Of a DNA stretch of 64,000 nucleotides, positions 50,457 through 62,180 are shown piece after piece. Position numbers and translations under genes: made by a program. The stretch comes from Triangularia verruculosa (taxonomy: Eukaryota > Ascomycota > Sordariomycetes > Sordariales > Podosporaceae), in contig MU863970.1 in the NCBI GenBank assembly GCA_033296885.1, positions 1 through 64,000 on the forward strand, written 5' to 3'. Numbering within the stretch: the stretch's first letter is position 1; each line of letters begins with the position of its first letter. The notes beneath the pieces were generated by a model that ran no database searches, had not been told where the DNA came from, and was given only the letters and a program-made list of their open reading frames with translations.

Positions 50457-51049
50457 GATCTTTCCACACCAGTCTTTTTTCTGGAGGATGTATTAGAGTA
50501 ATGTTTCTGCTTTCAAAAGGGAATGGGGAGGGATTTAATAATTTTGTTTTCTGCAAGAAGGGGGGTTCAACTTTATACACGGATGAGAAAGAGGCTAGCC
50601 CTCGGGTTTGGGGGCCGGATGATGATACCAAACAGAAGCCCGGTGAATGGAGTCGTTTTTTGTTGTTGTTAATTCAATTCTTTTCTTGAAAGACACACAC
50701 ACATGATGATGGTGATGATGGTGAGGGGGTATCTGGTCATGAAAGAGATTTCATGTGTACATATTTTTGTTGCATGATACCCCCCGGTGTTCTTTGCTTG
50801 GCCTAGTCAAGTGTTATTTATTGCATTTTAGCTGTATTAAAATTTTATGTGGTGTTGTTTATGGTAATTCCTGATGATTCTTCGATCAATTCGCGTTGAG
50901 TAACTGTGTGAGAAAAAAAGATCTTCAATTTGCCTTGAAACATGCTATAAGTTGAAAGAGACATGAAATGACGCCCAAGCATAATACAGCCATATTTTTT
51001 GCCGCCCAAAATGCTCGAAAGGAAACCTACACACAACTCATCGTACAAG
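50457..51049. other. Convergent 3' region
   Basis: 3' ends of the cupredoxin and MAPR genes. Short (CA)n and GATGATGGT repeats at about 50693-50725. No gene supported. Confidence 0.45.
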
Positions 51050-51990
51050 TTATTCCTCCTTGGCGCCCGGAATCTTCCTTACCTTCCTCCCCTTCGCCGC
51101 AGTCTCACAGAGCGGCCGCATCGGCTCGGTCCCCGGCCACCCCTTGGGCATCTTGACATACCCAACCTTCCTGTACTTGTCACTCTTGGCAAAGAAGTCA
51201 ACCCAATGCTTCAACCCGTCGTTCACCTTCTTTAGCGCATCTTCTTTTTCCTTCTTCTTGAGCTCCCTCAGCTCCTGCCGGGACCAGTGCTTGTCGACGT
51301 TGGGGTCGTCCAACGGCAGGTACATCTCCTCCACTCCCCTCATGTCGGGCGATCTATCCTCGGCGAAGCAGCCGGTGACGTAGGCGCGGGCGGCGTCGCA
51401 GCCGGAGAAGTAGTGGTAGGAACCCCCCGGCCCGTAGGTGCGGGCGTTGGCGGAGACGTCGTAGATGGTCCAGTTGATGGCGAGGTAGATGGGGAGGTCG
51501 GGGTTGGTGCCGTCGTAGAGGGCGAGTTCAGAGGGTGTGAGGTAGACAGGTCCTTGCTAAAAAAAAAACAATTGTTGGTATTAAATAAAATGGGGTAAAA
51601 AGGGGTTTACTTGGGAGAGAGACGAACAATGAGCTCCTTGTAGTACGCTTTAGTCAGGTACTTTGGCGGGTTCTTCATCCCCCAGAAGAAAGTCTCCCCG
51701 TTCGAGACAAGATAGCTCAAGCCGCAGGAGGCGAGGAAAAGGAACGAAATCACTCGGGCAATGTCCAGGGCGATATTCCAGCCGTCATATTCGTCCGCAT
51801 CTTCCGAAGCTTTGGACTTTTTCGTCTTTGACTTTGGCTTCTTTGGGAGCTGTTCCTTCTTTTTGGCGTCGTCGTCGTCCGAGTCTGAAGGCAGTGTCTG
51901 GACTCTTCTGAGTGGCTGTTCGGTTTCTGAGGCAGACGAGTCCTTCGACTCGGGCTTGCGCCGCCGGACTGAGGGTTCGGGGGAGGCCAT
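51050..51990 (-). CDS. Cytochrome b5-like heme/steroid-binding (MAPR) membrane protein, about 290 aa, two exons
   Basis: Exon 1 starts at 51990. It encodes a Lys/Ser/Asp-rich cytosolic head and one membrane span at about residues 76-98 (IARVISFLFLASCGLSYLVS). Exon 2 (51556-51050) holds the MAPR domain: VYLTPSELALYDGTN, PIYLAINWTIYDVS, YGPGGSYHYFSGCDAARAY, like Dap1/PGRMC proteins that bind heme and act with P450s. It ends in a charged helix (LRELKKKEKEDALKK) and a basic tail. Odd: the strong donor GTAAAC after ...LSPK and the acceptor TAG give a frame mismatch of one base. A weaker donor (GTTCGT) 16 bases upstream restores frame. Confidence 0.85.
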
Positions 51991-52811
51991 TTGGATTTAC
52001 AACATTCAGGGAGGAAATTGGTCAGAGTAGCTCATTCAATTGGTGTTCAAGGTCGAAAGACTGGAATAGTATAGCAAGAGGTCTAGAGAAAAAGACAAAA
52101 AGTTCGATATGGCCAGATCTCCAACGTCTTTTAACCGGTCATGCGAGGCTGAAGACGGGAAGGTGGGATGGACGGAGAGATTGGGAATTGACGGTCCGCG
52201 ATTGCTGGATCAGTGACCTCACCCCCCTGTTTCTGTGCTTCGGTAAGCCGTTCCGAAATGTCGGATTGGACTGTGCTGGGCCCGTCGAGAAGCGAGGCTG
52301 CAGATGACTGAGAGTCCCGCTTTGGCGGGCGAGCTAGCTCACGCGTCGCCCATAGCAACTCCCCACAAGTGCGACACGCTGCGCTGTGGTTGGCCAAAAT
52401 GCTGAAGAATAGTGGTAAATAGAGCAACCCTGCACAATTAATAACGCTTCCCGTCTGTCGCTGGGGTTCCTGCTGCCCCGGGTTCGATCAGTGGGACAAT
52501 TTCCAGATTATCAATCCCCCAAGATTGCGATCACGACTTTTATGACTTGACAAGCTGGAACCTACATTGCACTACGCTCGCCCTTATTGTCGCACATTTC
52601 ACCGATACCAACAAGAATCGCTCATGCTGCAGGTCTAACAAAGTTTTCAACACCCGTATTAGTGAATAGACTTCGACGCACGGAAAAGGACCCTCCTCCG
52701 AAAGATAAAGACAGCAGTCTGTCGTCATTCAGCAAACACCGCGCATCCAGCAGTCCTTGACAGAATCGCTTTGCATGACACCACAATAACACGTACTAAA
52801 CATACTCGACC
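51991..52811. other. Divergent intergenic region
   Basis: 5' flanks of the MAPR gene and the coiled-coil gene at 52812. No repeat, RNA gene or other coding feature seen. Confidence 0.45.
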
Positions 52812-54973
52812 ATGTCTATGCCGTCAAGTCCTGCCGGGGGCGGTACCGCCACCACAACACCCCTCCAGCCAATGTCGCATAACCCTCAGCGCGAGCGCGA
52901 ATCCACTCTCTTCTCGCCGACGCAGAGCAGAGGCCGGGGCCTCACCCTCGGAGCCTCCGTCAACGATGTGCGCGACAGCTCAGTTCACGAGAAGATCAAC
53001 CAGTTCAACTCGCTTGCCGTGCAATCAAAACATCTTGAGCGCAAGACCGCCGATGCTGCCCTCAAGCGCGCCATGCTCGGCCGGGAGGAGGCCGAGGGCG
53101 AGATGCGCCGCTACCGCGACGAGTGTAGAATGCTCCGGAGGGCAGTCGAGGAGGGGAGAGAAAGAGAGCGGAAAGTGGGCGAGAGACTGGAGACTGTAAT
53201 GGTATGTTTACGATTTACCTCATTCGTTAGTCTGGGCCAGGCAGACAAAGACTAATGCGGGAATAAACAAAACAGGAGAGCTATGGGCGCGCAAAGGAGA
53301 CACACGAACACACCAAAGAACTCTGGGAGAAAGAAATCCGCCGCGCACGAAAAGAGACCTTCAAGACCCAGAGTGCCTTTGTCAAGCTTCAAGAGGAGCT
53401 CAAATCCTCCCGGATAGCACATAAGTCAACCGAGGAGGAGCTTCATCGCGAGAAGCAGCTGTGCTCCGAACGGGCCCAGGAAGCTTTTACCTTGAAATAC
53501 CAGCTCGTTACGCTTCAGGGACAGCTTGACCAGGCCCTGGAAAAGAACAAGTCACTCGAACAAGAACGGGATTCCTTCAAGACGATGGCCGAACAAGAGA
53601 AGCATCTCCGGCTCATTGCCGAGGAAAGCAAACGCCCTGCATCAGCCGAAGAGAGAATTACGCCACGTAAGCGACCACGAACGTCCTCCATCAGCTCATC
53701 ATCGTCCGATGTGCCCGATTTTGAGGAGATTACCCGACAGTGGCAATGGGAGAAGCAACGGGCCGACAGGGCGGTCCAACAAGTACAATTCCTCGAGACC
53801 GAGTGCAGGCTGAGGGTTTGCGCTGCGGCCAAGGCCTTTCGTCGGAGCAGTTCGAGCCGGGGAAGCACAAGCAGCCGACGATCCAGCCCCCGGCGCAAGC
53901 GTCCCAGTCTCTTGAGGCTTGCAGATGCAGCCGATGCCATGATTATTGGAGAAAGCGCCCAGGTGTCTCCCGAGATGCCCTCGCCAAAGCATTCCAAAAC
54001 CGATATGCTGAAGGAGGAGATGGGCTCACGGAATGACAGGTTCTTTACGCCCGTTGAGCAACCTGTACGTTACTCTCGCACACCGAGTCTTGACCCGCCA
54101 GATTTCGCGGTGCTTGAGAAGGACAGGACATCGCTACTGTCGTTGCTCGATGCACCCCATAGAGAGGAGAGCCCAGCGTTGACGTTTAGCATTCCCACCG
54201 TACCAGCACCTGCACCAGCCACAGTAAGGCAGGTTCAGCAAGAACAAGAGGCTCAGCGACAAGCCTCCGAGCCGGAATCGGACGTCGAGGTCCATAGATC
54301 GGTCCCGCATCCCGTACCAGAGCCCGTGGTGCCCGTCCACCAAGAGCCCTCCCCTCGCTCAGTCGCCCCTTCAACAGATCCTCTCCCTTCGACAAAAACT
54401 CTTAGCAACGATCTTCCTCCCGTTGCTCCCCGCCCTCACACCTCGAACTCCTTCCACCGCTTCCAGCAGGCAGCCGCCAAGGCGGCCCTCACCGTCGTCA
54501 CCACCACAACAAAAGTACCACTCAAAGACGAGAACAAAGACCCCAACCTCGCCTCGAAGATCATGAAGATGCAAAAGGAGCAGCAGCAATACCAGACCCC
54601 AGCCCGCGGCAACGGCTCTGCCGGCGGATCAGAGAACGAGTGGGACAAGCCCAGCTTCGACGTGAACAACCCGGCGCTGACGCCGACCATGACGAGGGAG
54701 GAGGCTCTAGCGCAGATAAGGGATCGGAGAGTCCGAGCTAGGAGTGTCGGGCGTCCCGGTACCGCTGCTGCTGCTGCCGGTGCTCAGCAGGGCGGCAGTC
54801 TGTCGAGAAAGGTCTCGACCGAGACGATCAGGAGCCAGCCGGCAGGGCCGAGGGGCAGGGAACAGGACAGGCGGGACATTAGTGTGCAGAGCGCGCCTAC
54901 TGTTTTGCAGGGGAGGGAGAATAGGGAGAGGAGCAGACCTGCTGGGTCGGGTGCGAGGAGGGTGAGGAGTTGA
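52812..54973 (+). CDS. Coiled-coil protein of unknown function (695 aa), two exons
   Basis: Exons 52812-53201 and 53276-54973; the junction gives RLETVMESYGRAKE. Residues 55-270 are a continuous charged coiled coil with Arg/Glu heptads. About 270-300 is a basic RKRPRTSS patch (possible nuclear signal), then a second short coil and an SR-rich stretch RSSSSRGSTSSRRSSPRRKR near 340. The rest is disordered, with Pro/Ser content and a basic end. The layout suits a cytoskeletal or spindle-pole scaffold, but I see no diagnostic motif. Confidence 0.78.
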
Positions 54974-55898
54974 GTTTTCTTTTTGCTTTTTCGTCACCAT
55001 ATGATTCCTCAAGAGGAGGAGAAGGGGAAAGCTGCGTCGGGATTTATCTTTACGGCTGTCTGGCTTTTTCGATTGTATACACACTCACACAACTACACCC
55101 CCCTCAACAAACCCGGTTTTGGTTTTTCGGTTTTCGGATTCCCGGTTGTTTTTCTTTTTTTTTTTTTCAAAGGTCAGGACTTCAGCATCATCATCATCAT
55201 CATCATCATTACGGGGGGGAAAGGAGAGAGAAAGGAGAGGGAGAGGAAGGGAAAAACAGGACATTTGCATCTTTTCTGGGAGTTGCGAGGCGTCTTTTTT
55301 CTGTTTTTTCTTTCTCTATGGGGGGTTCTGGATACCAACAACCACACAACTCCCACCAATCAGATGGGGAACTGGAAATCACAACTGAAACTGGACAAGA
55401 ACTGGGGGTTCATCATCATTCATTGGCGTTTAGGTTTTCCTTTTTCTTTTAATGATGGGGGGCATGGAAATGGTCGGCAAATGGCAAAAGCTTCTATAAT
55501 ACCCCTCAAACCTTTTTTGTTTTAGTTTTGTTGGTTTTTTTTTTCTTACACATGAAGTGGGAAGTGGGCCAGCGTTGTGCTCAGGGGTTGGACACAAACG
55601 TTGTTGTGTTGTGGTTGTTGTTGGCTTGACAGGCTTCACTAGTTGTTAATCGACATTTACATATTTTTCTCATATCATGATCTGTTTTGCATGCTGGAGA
55701 TGTTGTTTAAATGTCAACTTGGATCATTACTGTATTCTTCATCGTTACAGACTTCTGACCAAGACCCAAAATTGCCAACAGTCATGAAATTGTCATTATC
55801 ATCATCACTCACATCTCAACACTCCCTTAGATACCTATAGCAAACCCAGTTGTATCCACGCCCAGCCTACCCCGACCCATTGTTTCGTCTACTTGGCC
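54974..55898. other. Convergent 3' region with homopolymer and triplet repeats
   Basis: Holds T-runs (14 T at 55154-55167), a purine-rich block GGAGAGAAAGGAGAGG at about 55222 and a triplet repeat. No gene supported; likely untranslated 3' sequence. Confidence 0.5.
55186..55209. repeat. (CAT)8 microsatellite
   Basis: Eight perfect CAT units in the 3' flank of the coiled-coil gene. Confidence 0.95.
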
Positions 55899-57485
55899 TC
55901 AGCTTTCCTTTGGCCCATTTCCAAGCTGCGCGGATAAAAAAGACCCAGAGCGACTTGCGGTACTGCCATTCTCCCCAGACGAATGCCCTGCCGTTGACAT
56001 AGCCCTTGACCTCCTCCTACTATCTCTAACAGCCCTGTGTTGATCCTTCGAAGTAGTCTGTTCCTTCTGCTCCATCATCGCCGTGGCAATCTCACTGGCC
56101 GTCAGAAAGTACCCGAGCGACAATATCGCCGTGTCATCCTTCCTCTCAGCCGTTGCAGCTGGCCACACCACCACAACATCCAGAAAACTTGCCACTTCTA
56201 TCGGCGACTGGGGAGGAGATACCGCTCCGGCCGATGCGCCACCCTTGTCTCTCTTGGGCCCCGAAGAAGCGTTCTTGGTACCGCCGTTGGCATGTCCTCT
56301 CGAGGGAGATATCATGGGGGATGACGAAGCCTTGGTGGTGAGCTGCAACCAACACTTCCTGTCCTTCAAGTCACCGTCATCCGGACTGATCTCAAATTCC
56401 ACCCTTCGTTCAAGCTTCTGAATGTAGCCCCACTCCTGGCGGGCTTTTGCGCAGTAAACCTTCAACTCAGACTCAAATGGTTGGCGCTTAGCTTCGAGCA
56501 CAAGGCTCTTGACACAGCTCGCGACGTTGTTTATGACAGTCTGGACGCATTCGGCACTGACTGAGTCTGAGAGGGGTTTCAACTCGGCAACTGCGCGGAG
56601 GAGCACCGAACGCAGATGAGCTTCGGCCTCTTCATTCTCTTCGGCCAGATGGTCAAGGAAGCTGTTGAGCTCTGAGGAGTTACGAAGGAGGTATACAGGT
56701 TGAAAGAGGTGATTCCGCATCTCGTGTCCTAAAATGGCGAGGAACGCGGCCACCCGCATGTGTTTGGCAATCGAAGAGTTGGAGACTGGAAGAGGGAATA
56801 TGCGATCAGCGCCACCAAGAGCAGTATGGTTCTTGATCAAAGCCCAGTTGACGCCATTCAGGGGTATGTCGTCACATAGGTATGTCTCTGCCAGTTTGAG
56901 GGCTGAGGTGCGGATTGAGTCCATGATACTGGAGCTTTTCACGCTGAAGTTAGCAATTGTGTCAGGACCAGGCTAGATAAGCATGGGAATAACATACATC
57001 TGTTTATAGTTTTCCGTGATGGGAACCAGGTTTGTTGAGAATGCTGACAACCTCTGTAACTCGGCACGCTCATGGTTCAGCTCCTGCTTCACGGCCTCGA
57101 TCTGCTGCTCCATCTTACTTCTTTCCTCTCCAAGGTTCTTCTCATTGTCGCTAAGCTTCCTTTGGACCTCCGAGTACTGAGAGTTGAGTGTTTGCTTCTC
57201 CTTCAATGCCGCCTGGAGCCTTGTCAAGACGTCTTTGCTCTCCTTCCTCGCTGCATCCAGACTCGTCTGGAGCCTTGCGACTTGGTTGAGTGTGTGCTCA
57301 TTGTCACACTCGAGATCACTGTAGCCTGCCCGGAGCTTTTTGTTCTCGTCAACGATGTCGGCAATATCTTGGACGCCGGGGTGGGATCGTAACGTCGTGA
57401 ACAGATTCTCAATGTCGTCCAGATGATAAGTTTTCGATGAAGAGGTGGTATTTGAAGGAAGTGGTGCCAGTGTCCCTGTGGACAT
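55899..57485 (-). CDS. Protein of unknown function with N-terminal coiled coil (510 aa), two exons
   Basis: Exon 1 is 57485-56998, exon 2 56943-55899, joined in frame as ENYKQIVKSSSIMDS. Start MSTGTLAPLPS is preferred over a Met 11 codons upstream. Residues 40-155 are a coiled coil (KLSDNEKNLGEERSKMEQQI). About 165-345 is a folded helical region with VNWALIKNHTALGGADRIFP and VAAFLAILGHEMRNHLFQPV. The last 160 residues are Ser/Gly/basic with VASFLDVVVVWPAATA. The family is not recognised; the mid-part has the look of a fungal-specific domain. Confidence 0.75.
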
Positions 57486-58406
57486 GGTGGGCAAGTAAAA
57501 GAGTTTGAGCTGAATCAATGGATCGAAGTCAAATGGTTCGTCAAGGGGGAAAGCACGTTGGATAGTCTTAGACGATCCGGGCCCGAGATGCTCTCCGAGT
57601 CGAAGGCTGGGAAGGAGTCAACATGGAGGCAACCGCTTTCTTTTTAACTCACCACTTATCAACTGATCTCCGTCGGCCTCAATCGACATGAAAAATGCCA
57701 GCATGATACATGATTTGCCAGTTGATAACTTGGCCAATAATGGCACAGTTGGCCTCAGTGCATTGATTGTCCAGCAACCACCCTTATGAATTTCAGCCTT
57801 CTTTTTCATCTTCTGTCAGGTGCAACAACCCCGCATCTTTCATCAGGCTCTCAATTCTTGGACCATGCTTTGGATCGAGCTATGCCATGTGACTGCATGT
57901 TACCATCCAACTCCATCTCTGCTGCCAATCAAGTTCGATAGCGTCACTGGATGACGGCTGGAACAAACGGAGCAATACGACTTACACATCAATCAATTGT
58001 ATGCCTCTTTCCATCGGGAACATGCCGTGACATGGCAAACTTGTCTGGATCTCACAAGTTTGACAATGCATTGTGATAAATCAACGGGAGCTGTTCTCGT
58101 AAACTGATTCAAGGCTGTCATGACGAAATGCAACCTGATTTCTTGAGGCAAACCAACGCCTCACTCTGTAGCTTTCCATGGTCACGCTGGTGTGATCTCG
58201 GAATGGTATCGCACCAGCACTGCTTTTCGAGCAAACGGAATGAAGTGAAGGAACCATGGCCGGCCCTCACACAGACATGTTATGGTCTCTGGCATCAAAT
58301 ATATGCTGTGTAATAGCTTGATGCGTTTGACAGAGGATACCCGCATCTCGTCCCTATAACACCACAAGTCTTCAGAGTGTCTCGGCAACAGCTAGCTACA
58401 ACAGAG
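57486..58406. other. Intergenic, no feature seen
   Basis: 5' flank of the gene ending at 57485, running to the tRNA. Small frames on both strands lack protein-like composition. Confidence 0.4.
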
Positions 58407-58492
58407 GCGCGATTAGTTCAGTGGTTAGAATACTCGCTTCCCATCTTCTCTTGCCCAAGCGAGGGACCCGAGTTCGAATCTCGGATCGCGCG
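58407..58492 (+). tRNA. tRNA-Gly (anticodon CCC), with 14-base intron
   Basis: The acceptor stem GCGCGAT pairs perfectly with ATCGCGC (58485-58491). A D-arm contains TAGTTCAGTGGTTAGA (A box), the anticodon stem is CTCGC/GCGAG, and the T-arm is CCGAG-TTCGAAT-CTCGG (B box). The anticodon loop TTCCCA..A is split after the base 3' of the anticodon by a 14-base insert, the normal place for a nuclear tRNA intron. Mature length 72. A TTTT run follows at about 58511. Confidence 0.93.
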
Positions 58493-59559
58493 GCTGGACT
58501 CGTGTCGTTCAGTTTTGACCATGTAGTTGCGAGTTATGGCAGGTGTGATTGATGTCTTTTTGGCCGCAGGAGCGGAGAGGGGGGGAAAGGGGTTCCCATC
58601 TTTCCATGAGGGTTTATGAATGGGTTCCCAATCTGACAAGAGATTATATCTACGAAACAGTATATTTGAGATCAAATTTTAGGCAGCAACTAGTAGAATC
58701 GGTGTTTGAATCTTGACAGTTGAGATAAGAAATGAGTATCAGGAGAGGGATGAGAGCACGAGGCCAAGTTCCTACAGATTGTCATATGATACTGGAGGTG
58801 CTTCCTCTGTGATCCTACTGTCATTGTATTCTTGTATGATCGGGCTGTGATATGTTTGCTTGGTAGATAATAATGCTTCGTAGAACCCTATTTTGGATAC
58901 ACTGGTAGATTGAGAGTGTATAGGTCCCGTCATTCTCTGTACGATGCAGAGAGCCTGATAGGAGCGACATGTATTCTCCATCTCTCACAATAGCTTCATC
59001 GTGAAGCGCATAGGAAGAATGTTGGGGTCATCGCGGATGGTCCGTCCTGGATGAGGCTGAGGCAATCTGAGCAGTAGAGAACTTCATTGGCTGTGGTACT
59101 GATTTCTATCACAGAGTAACAGATTGTCGGTTTGTGGCAGCAAATGCATGTCAGATCATGTGACTCCCACAAGCCTTTTGATCGTAGGTGTCCATCGCGA
59201 TCAGAAGAAGCTGGTGATGCGGCCCGTGCTCCGTTTTGTGAAACGTCGCGAGCGTCGAAAAGGATAAAGAACAGCACGAGCCACACTGCGCCACCGGCCA
59301 TTGCATTCGGCAAGACCGCGGAAGCCTCCCGTCACCACCCACCACTTCTGGGCTCCGAGCCAGAAGAAGATGGACGGGAGCGCTCTCGAAGCACACCCCT
59401 GTCATCCTTCTGCTGACATTTAAGGCTTCAATATTTCCAACCGCTGAGCCCGTTCTTACAAAATTGATGGTAGCCCGCCTGTATTTTATCATGGTGTTAA
59501 GAATGCGCCTTCATCGTGTCTCTTTCCTCTCCTTGTTTATGCAATAAACAAATGAATGG
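58493..59559. other. 1.07-kb intergenic region
   Basis: tRNA 3' flank and promoter of the BTB gene. A minus-strand frame at 58996-59313 has a hydrophobic stretch and two CxxC pairs but no other support. Confidence 0.4.
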
Positions 59560-61325
59560 ATGAATGCGCCGCGCCAATCGATGAACCCCGCCGTGTCACC
59601 GAATCTGAACCACTCACTCGGCTCAATGGCCAGAAAGGCTGGCGAACAGCTGAACGCTCACGCAGCACCCGCAACAAATGGCCATATGGGCATCCAACAA
59701 CAACATCAGCCGTCTTCTCAACCACTCTCCACCCAGCAGCTTATCAGCCACATTCCCAAAATCCTCCCTCATGAGCGCGTCTTTCCGATACAGATAGGGT
59801 CTGAGCTCTTCAAACTATCTGGCGCATCGCTTTCATCCGATGGTGTGTGTTTTGGCTGGTTGGATGATTGGAGATGGCAAACTCGGTTGACTGACCTGTA
59901 AACAGCGCCATCATATTTTTCTCAGTACTTTCTATGCCAGATAAAACACGCCGAGGAAAATGGAGAGGATATCTCATCCGCCATCCGGACGCTCTCCATT
60001 GATCGTGATCCAGACACGTTCAAAGACATTGCCCTACATCTTCAGGGATATCATGTGAAACCACGGGACGCAACGCACTTTGTGCGCCTGTTTGCCGATG
60101 CGCAGTTCTACAGACGTGAGACAACGCTACTCCTCACTGCAAGTTCGAATGACAGTCTGGCTAACGTCTTGTCTAACAAGTCCCCAAACTGATGTCCCAG
60201 CTGTATGAGGAAAGCATATTTACTACCATTGGGGAACGTCAATTCGAGATACCACGGGAGCTGTTCTCTGACCCAGGAAATTCGCCCAACTTTTTCTCCT
60301 TGGGGTTTGCCGTCTTCTTCTCCTCACCAGATGAGCTCTTCCCCGGCTTAGACAGAGAAGGTCTCATTCGACCGCCATCAATCGTACCCCCGGCGATTCC
60401 AACACGCAATGGGGACATTTTTGCCGAGTTGCTCAACCTTCTCCGAGGATATCCGGTCAACATCCGCGATGAAGGCCACCGCGCAGAACTACTTCGAGAC
60501 TGCCGGTATTTCAACTTCAAAGGTCTTGAGCAGCGGCTGATCCCACATCACATCTCGTACAACCTTTCTCGCAGGCGACACGAGATTGTCCTTCGTCTTA
60601 GAGATATACTAAAGAGCGGCATAACCATGGCCTCGGAGCCTACCGCGCTTGATCCTGCCGCCGGATGGGTCAACTACGCCCGTCCATTTGTCGATGACAA
60701 GGCTCACGAACTAGTGCTGGAGATTGGTGATGAGAGCACCAGGTTACAGTTTGGGCCAAATGGGTCGGCGGGCAATATGAGAGCCGAGTTCTTTGGAGAA
60801 GTCAAGACCCGTGTGGCAAAGCTGTTTGAGGTTATCTCGACCAAACTCAACTTACCACTTACGACTCAGCCCCTCGGGTTGCTGATGGCACAGGGAGGAG
60901 CGAGCAGCCAGCCTGCTACGCCGGGGAACACACCGCTCAGCGAAGACTTGGTGAGAGTGATGTTAGATCCTGAGGCAAGCGTTACGCTGGATGGGAAGCC
61001 CTGGAGTCTAAAGGAGGCGGGAAACATTCCGGCTCCGTCGTCGGCTGGGGGACTTGGGGCTGCGAATAGCGGCGGTGAACAAAATTCACCCACGCCCCTT
61101 CCGCTGTCCGTCCCGGCGTCACAACCATTTTCGAGAAAGAGGAGGAGGGTGGAGATGAATGGAGGACTGGAGGAATGGATTGTTCGTACCGGGCAGTGGC
61201 GGCTGCGGATTCAAGGAGTCAAGAATGGAAAGGCGGCGATTGAGTGTTGCTTGGTGGCGGTCAAGCTTGATGCCATGAGCTCGGAGCATGCAAGGAATGT
61301 GCAACGGCCGTTCTTGGGAGGGTGA
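59560..61325 (+). CDS. BTB/POZ (KCTD/T1-like) domain protein (545 aa), three exons
   Basis: Exons 59560-59842, 59906-60115 and 60181-61325, all in frame. The BTB fold starts at about residue 68 (ERVFPIQIGSELFKLSGASL), typical of the potassium-channel-tetramerisation type, continues with DAPSYFSQYF and LSIDRDPDTFKDIALHLQGY, and a second similar block begins near 190 (RQFEIPRELFSDPGNSPNFF, then GDIFAELLNLLRGYPV). So it may carry two BTB-like copies. The tail has disordered Ala/Gly/Ser stretches, RKRRR and a final beta-rich segment (WRLRIQGVKNGKAAIECCLV). Probable adaptor (ubiquitin ligase or signalling); partner unknown. Confidence 0.88.
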
Positions 61326-62180
61326 TTGGGAGGGTTGGACATGATGACGATGTTTATATTGCTGGCATTCTGAACGTAATGTATTCACTTTTGATTACTA
61401 GGATTTTGTTGTTAATTAATCAGCAAGCATTATGTAGCAGCCAGCTGGAAGTCAGTTGCACCGCTTCCAAGAGGCAACAGTGGTGCGGTGGATGATGAGT
61501 GGTGATTCCATTTTCCGGTGGGGCCTTTGGCCATCAGATGTTGCTGGCAAAAAGATGGGTCCCTCCAAATTGAGATTGGCCTATCAATATGGACCATATC
61601 ACGAGGCCCTCTTTTATTGTCTAGCCATGTTTGATCAGAGGGGCGAGTCTGGCTGATGGGAGGCTGTTCAGAGCACATGTAGGTGGCATGTATGTAGGTG
61701 TCTGTAAGGTACAGGCGGCCCAGGACCTGTTGGGTTTGATGTAGTATAGGGGAGAGGGAGCAAGTCGGGGCAAGATGGAGAGACTGCCGGCATCCCGGAC
61801 CCAGCCAGTCGGAGTCGGGCAGGCGAAGGAGCATGACGCTTGGGCCAATCCGCGAGACGAGCGCGGTGTGTGGGCGGGTGTGCTTTCTGCGGTCAAGAGA
61901 ATGCACGGCAGTGACTGGCTGATAAAGCACGGGCAAGGAGAGAAGCGCGCTTGCCTGATTCGGGGAAGGCTTCTGTCAACAATCAAATTTCCCCACCACT
62001 GTCACCCAAGTTCGACCTTCAGGCTTCCGAACGATCAACCTCAAATTTCCACTTCCCAGCAAACCGCCCGTTGTTGTCTTTTGACCCAGCTGTTTGTTGC
62101 CTTTGGTTTTGCAGACAGGCTATATTCATATTGCACTTCTTTTTTTTTGCCCGCTTTGAGTCTCCTGCTACCAAGTCAAG
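61326..62180. promoter_or_regulatory. Alpha-tubulin promoter region
   Basis: BTB gene terminator on the left. The last 100 bases before 62181 are CT-rich (TTCTTTTTTTTTGCCCGC at about 62137), a common leader for highly expressed fungal genes. No clear TATA box. Confidence 0.5.

Noticed and set aside
55186..55209. Triplet repeat as a CRISPR-like or coding repeat
   Set aside because: Plain CAT microsatellite in a non-coding 3' flank; no spacers.
58996..59492. Minus-strand frames with a hydrophobic stretch and two CxxC pairs
   Set aside because: Could be a small zinc protein, but no clear start context, no recognised family and no exon that joins the two frames convincingly.
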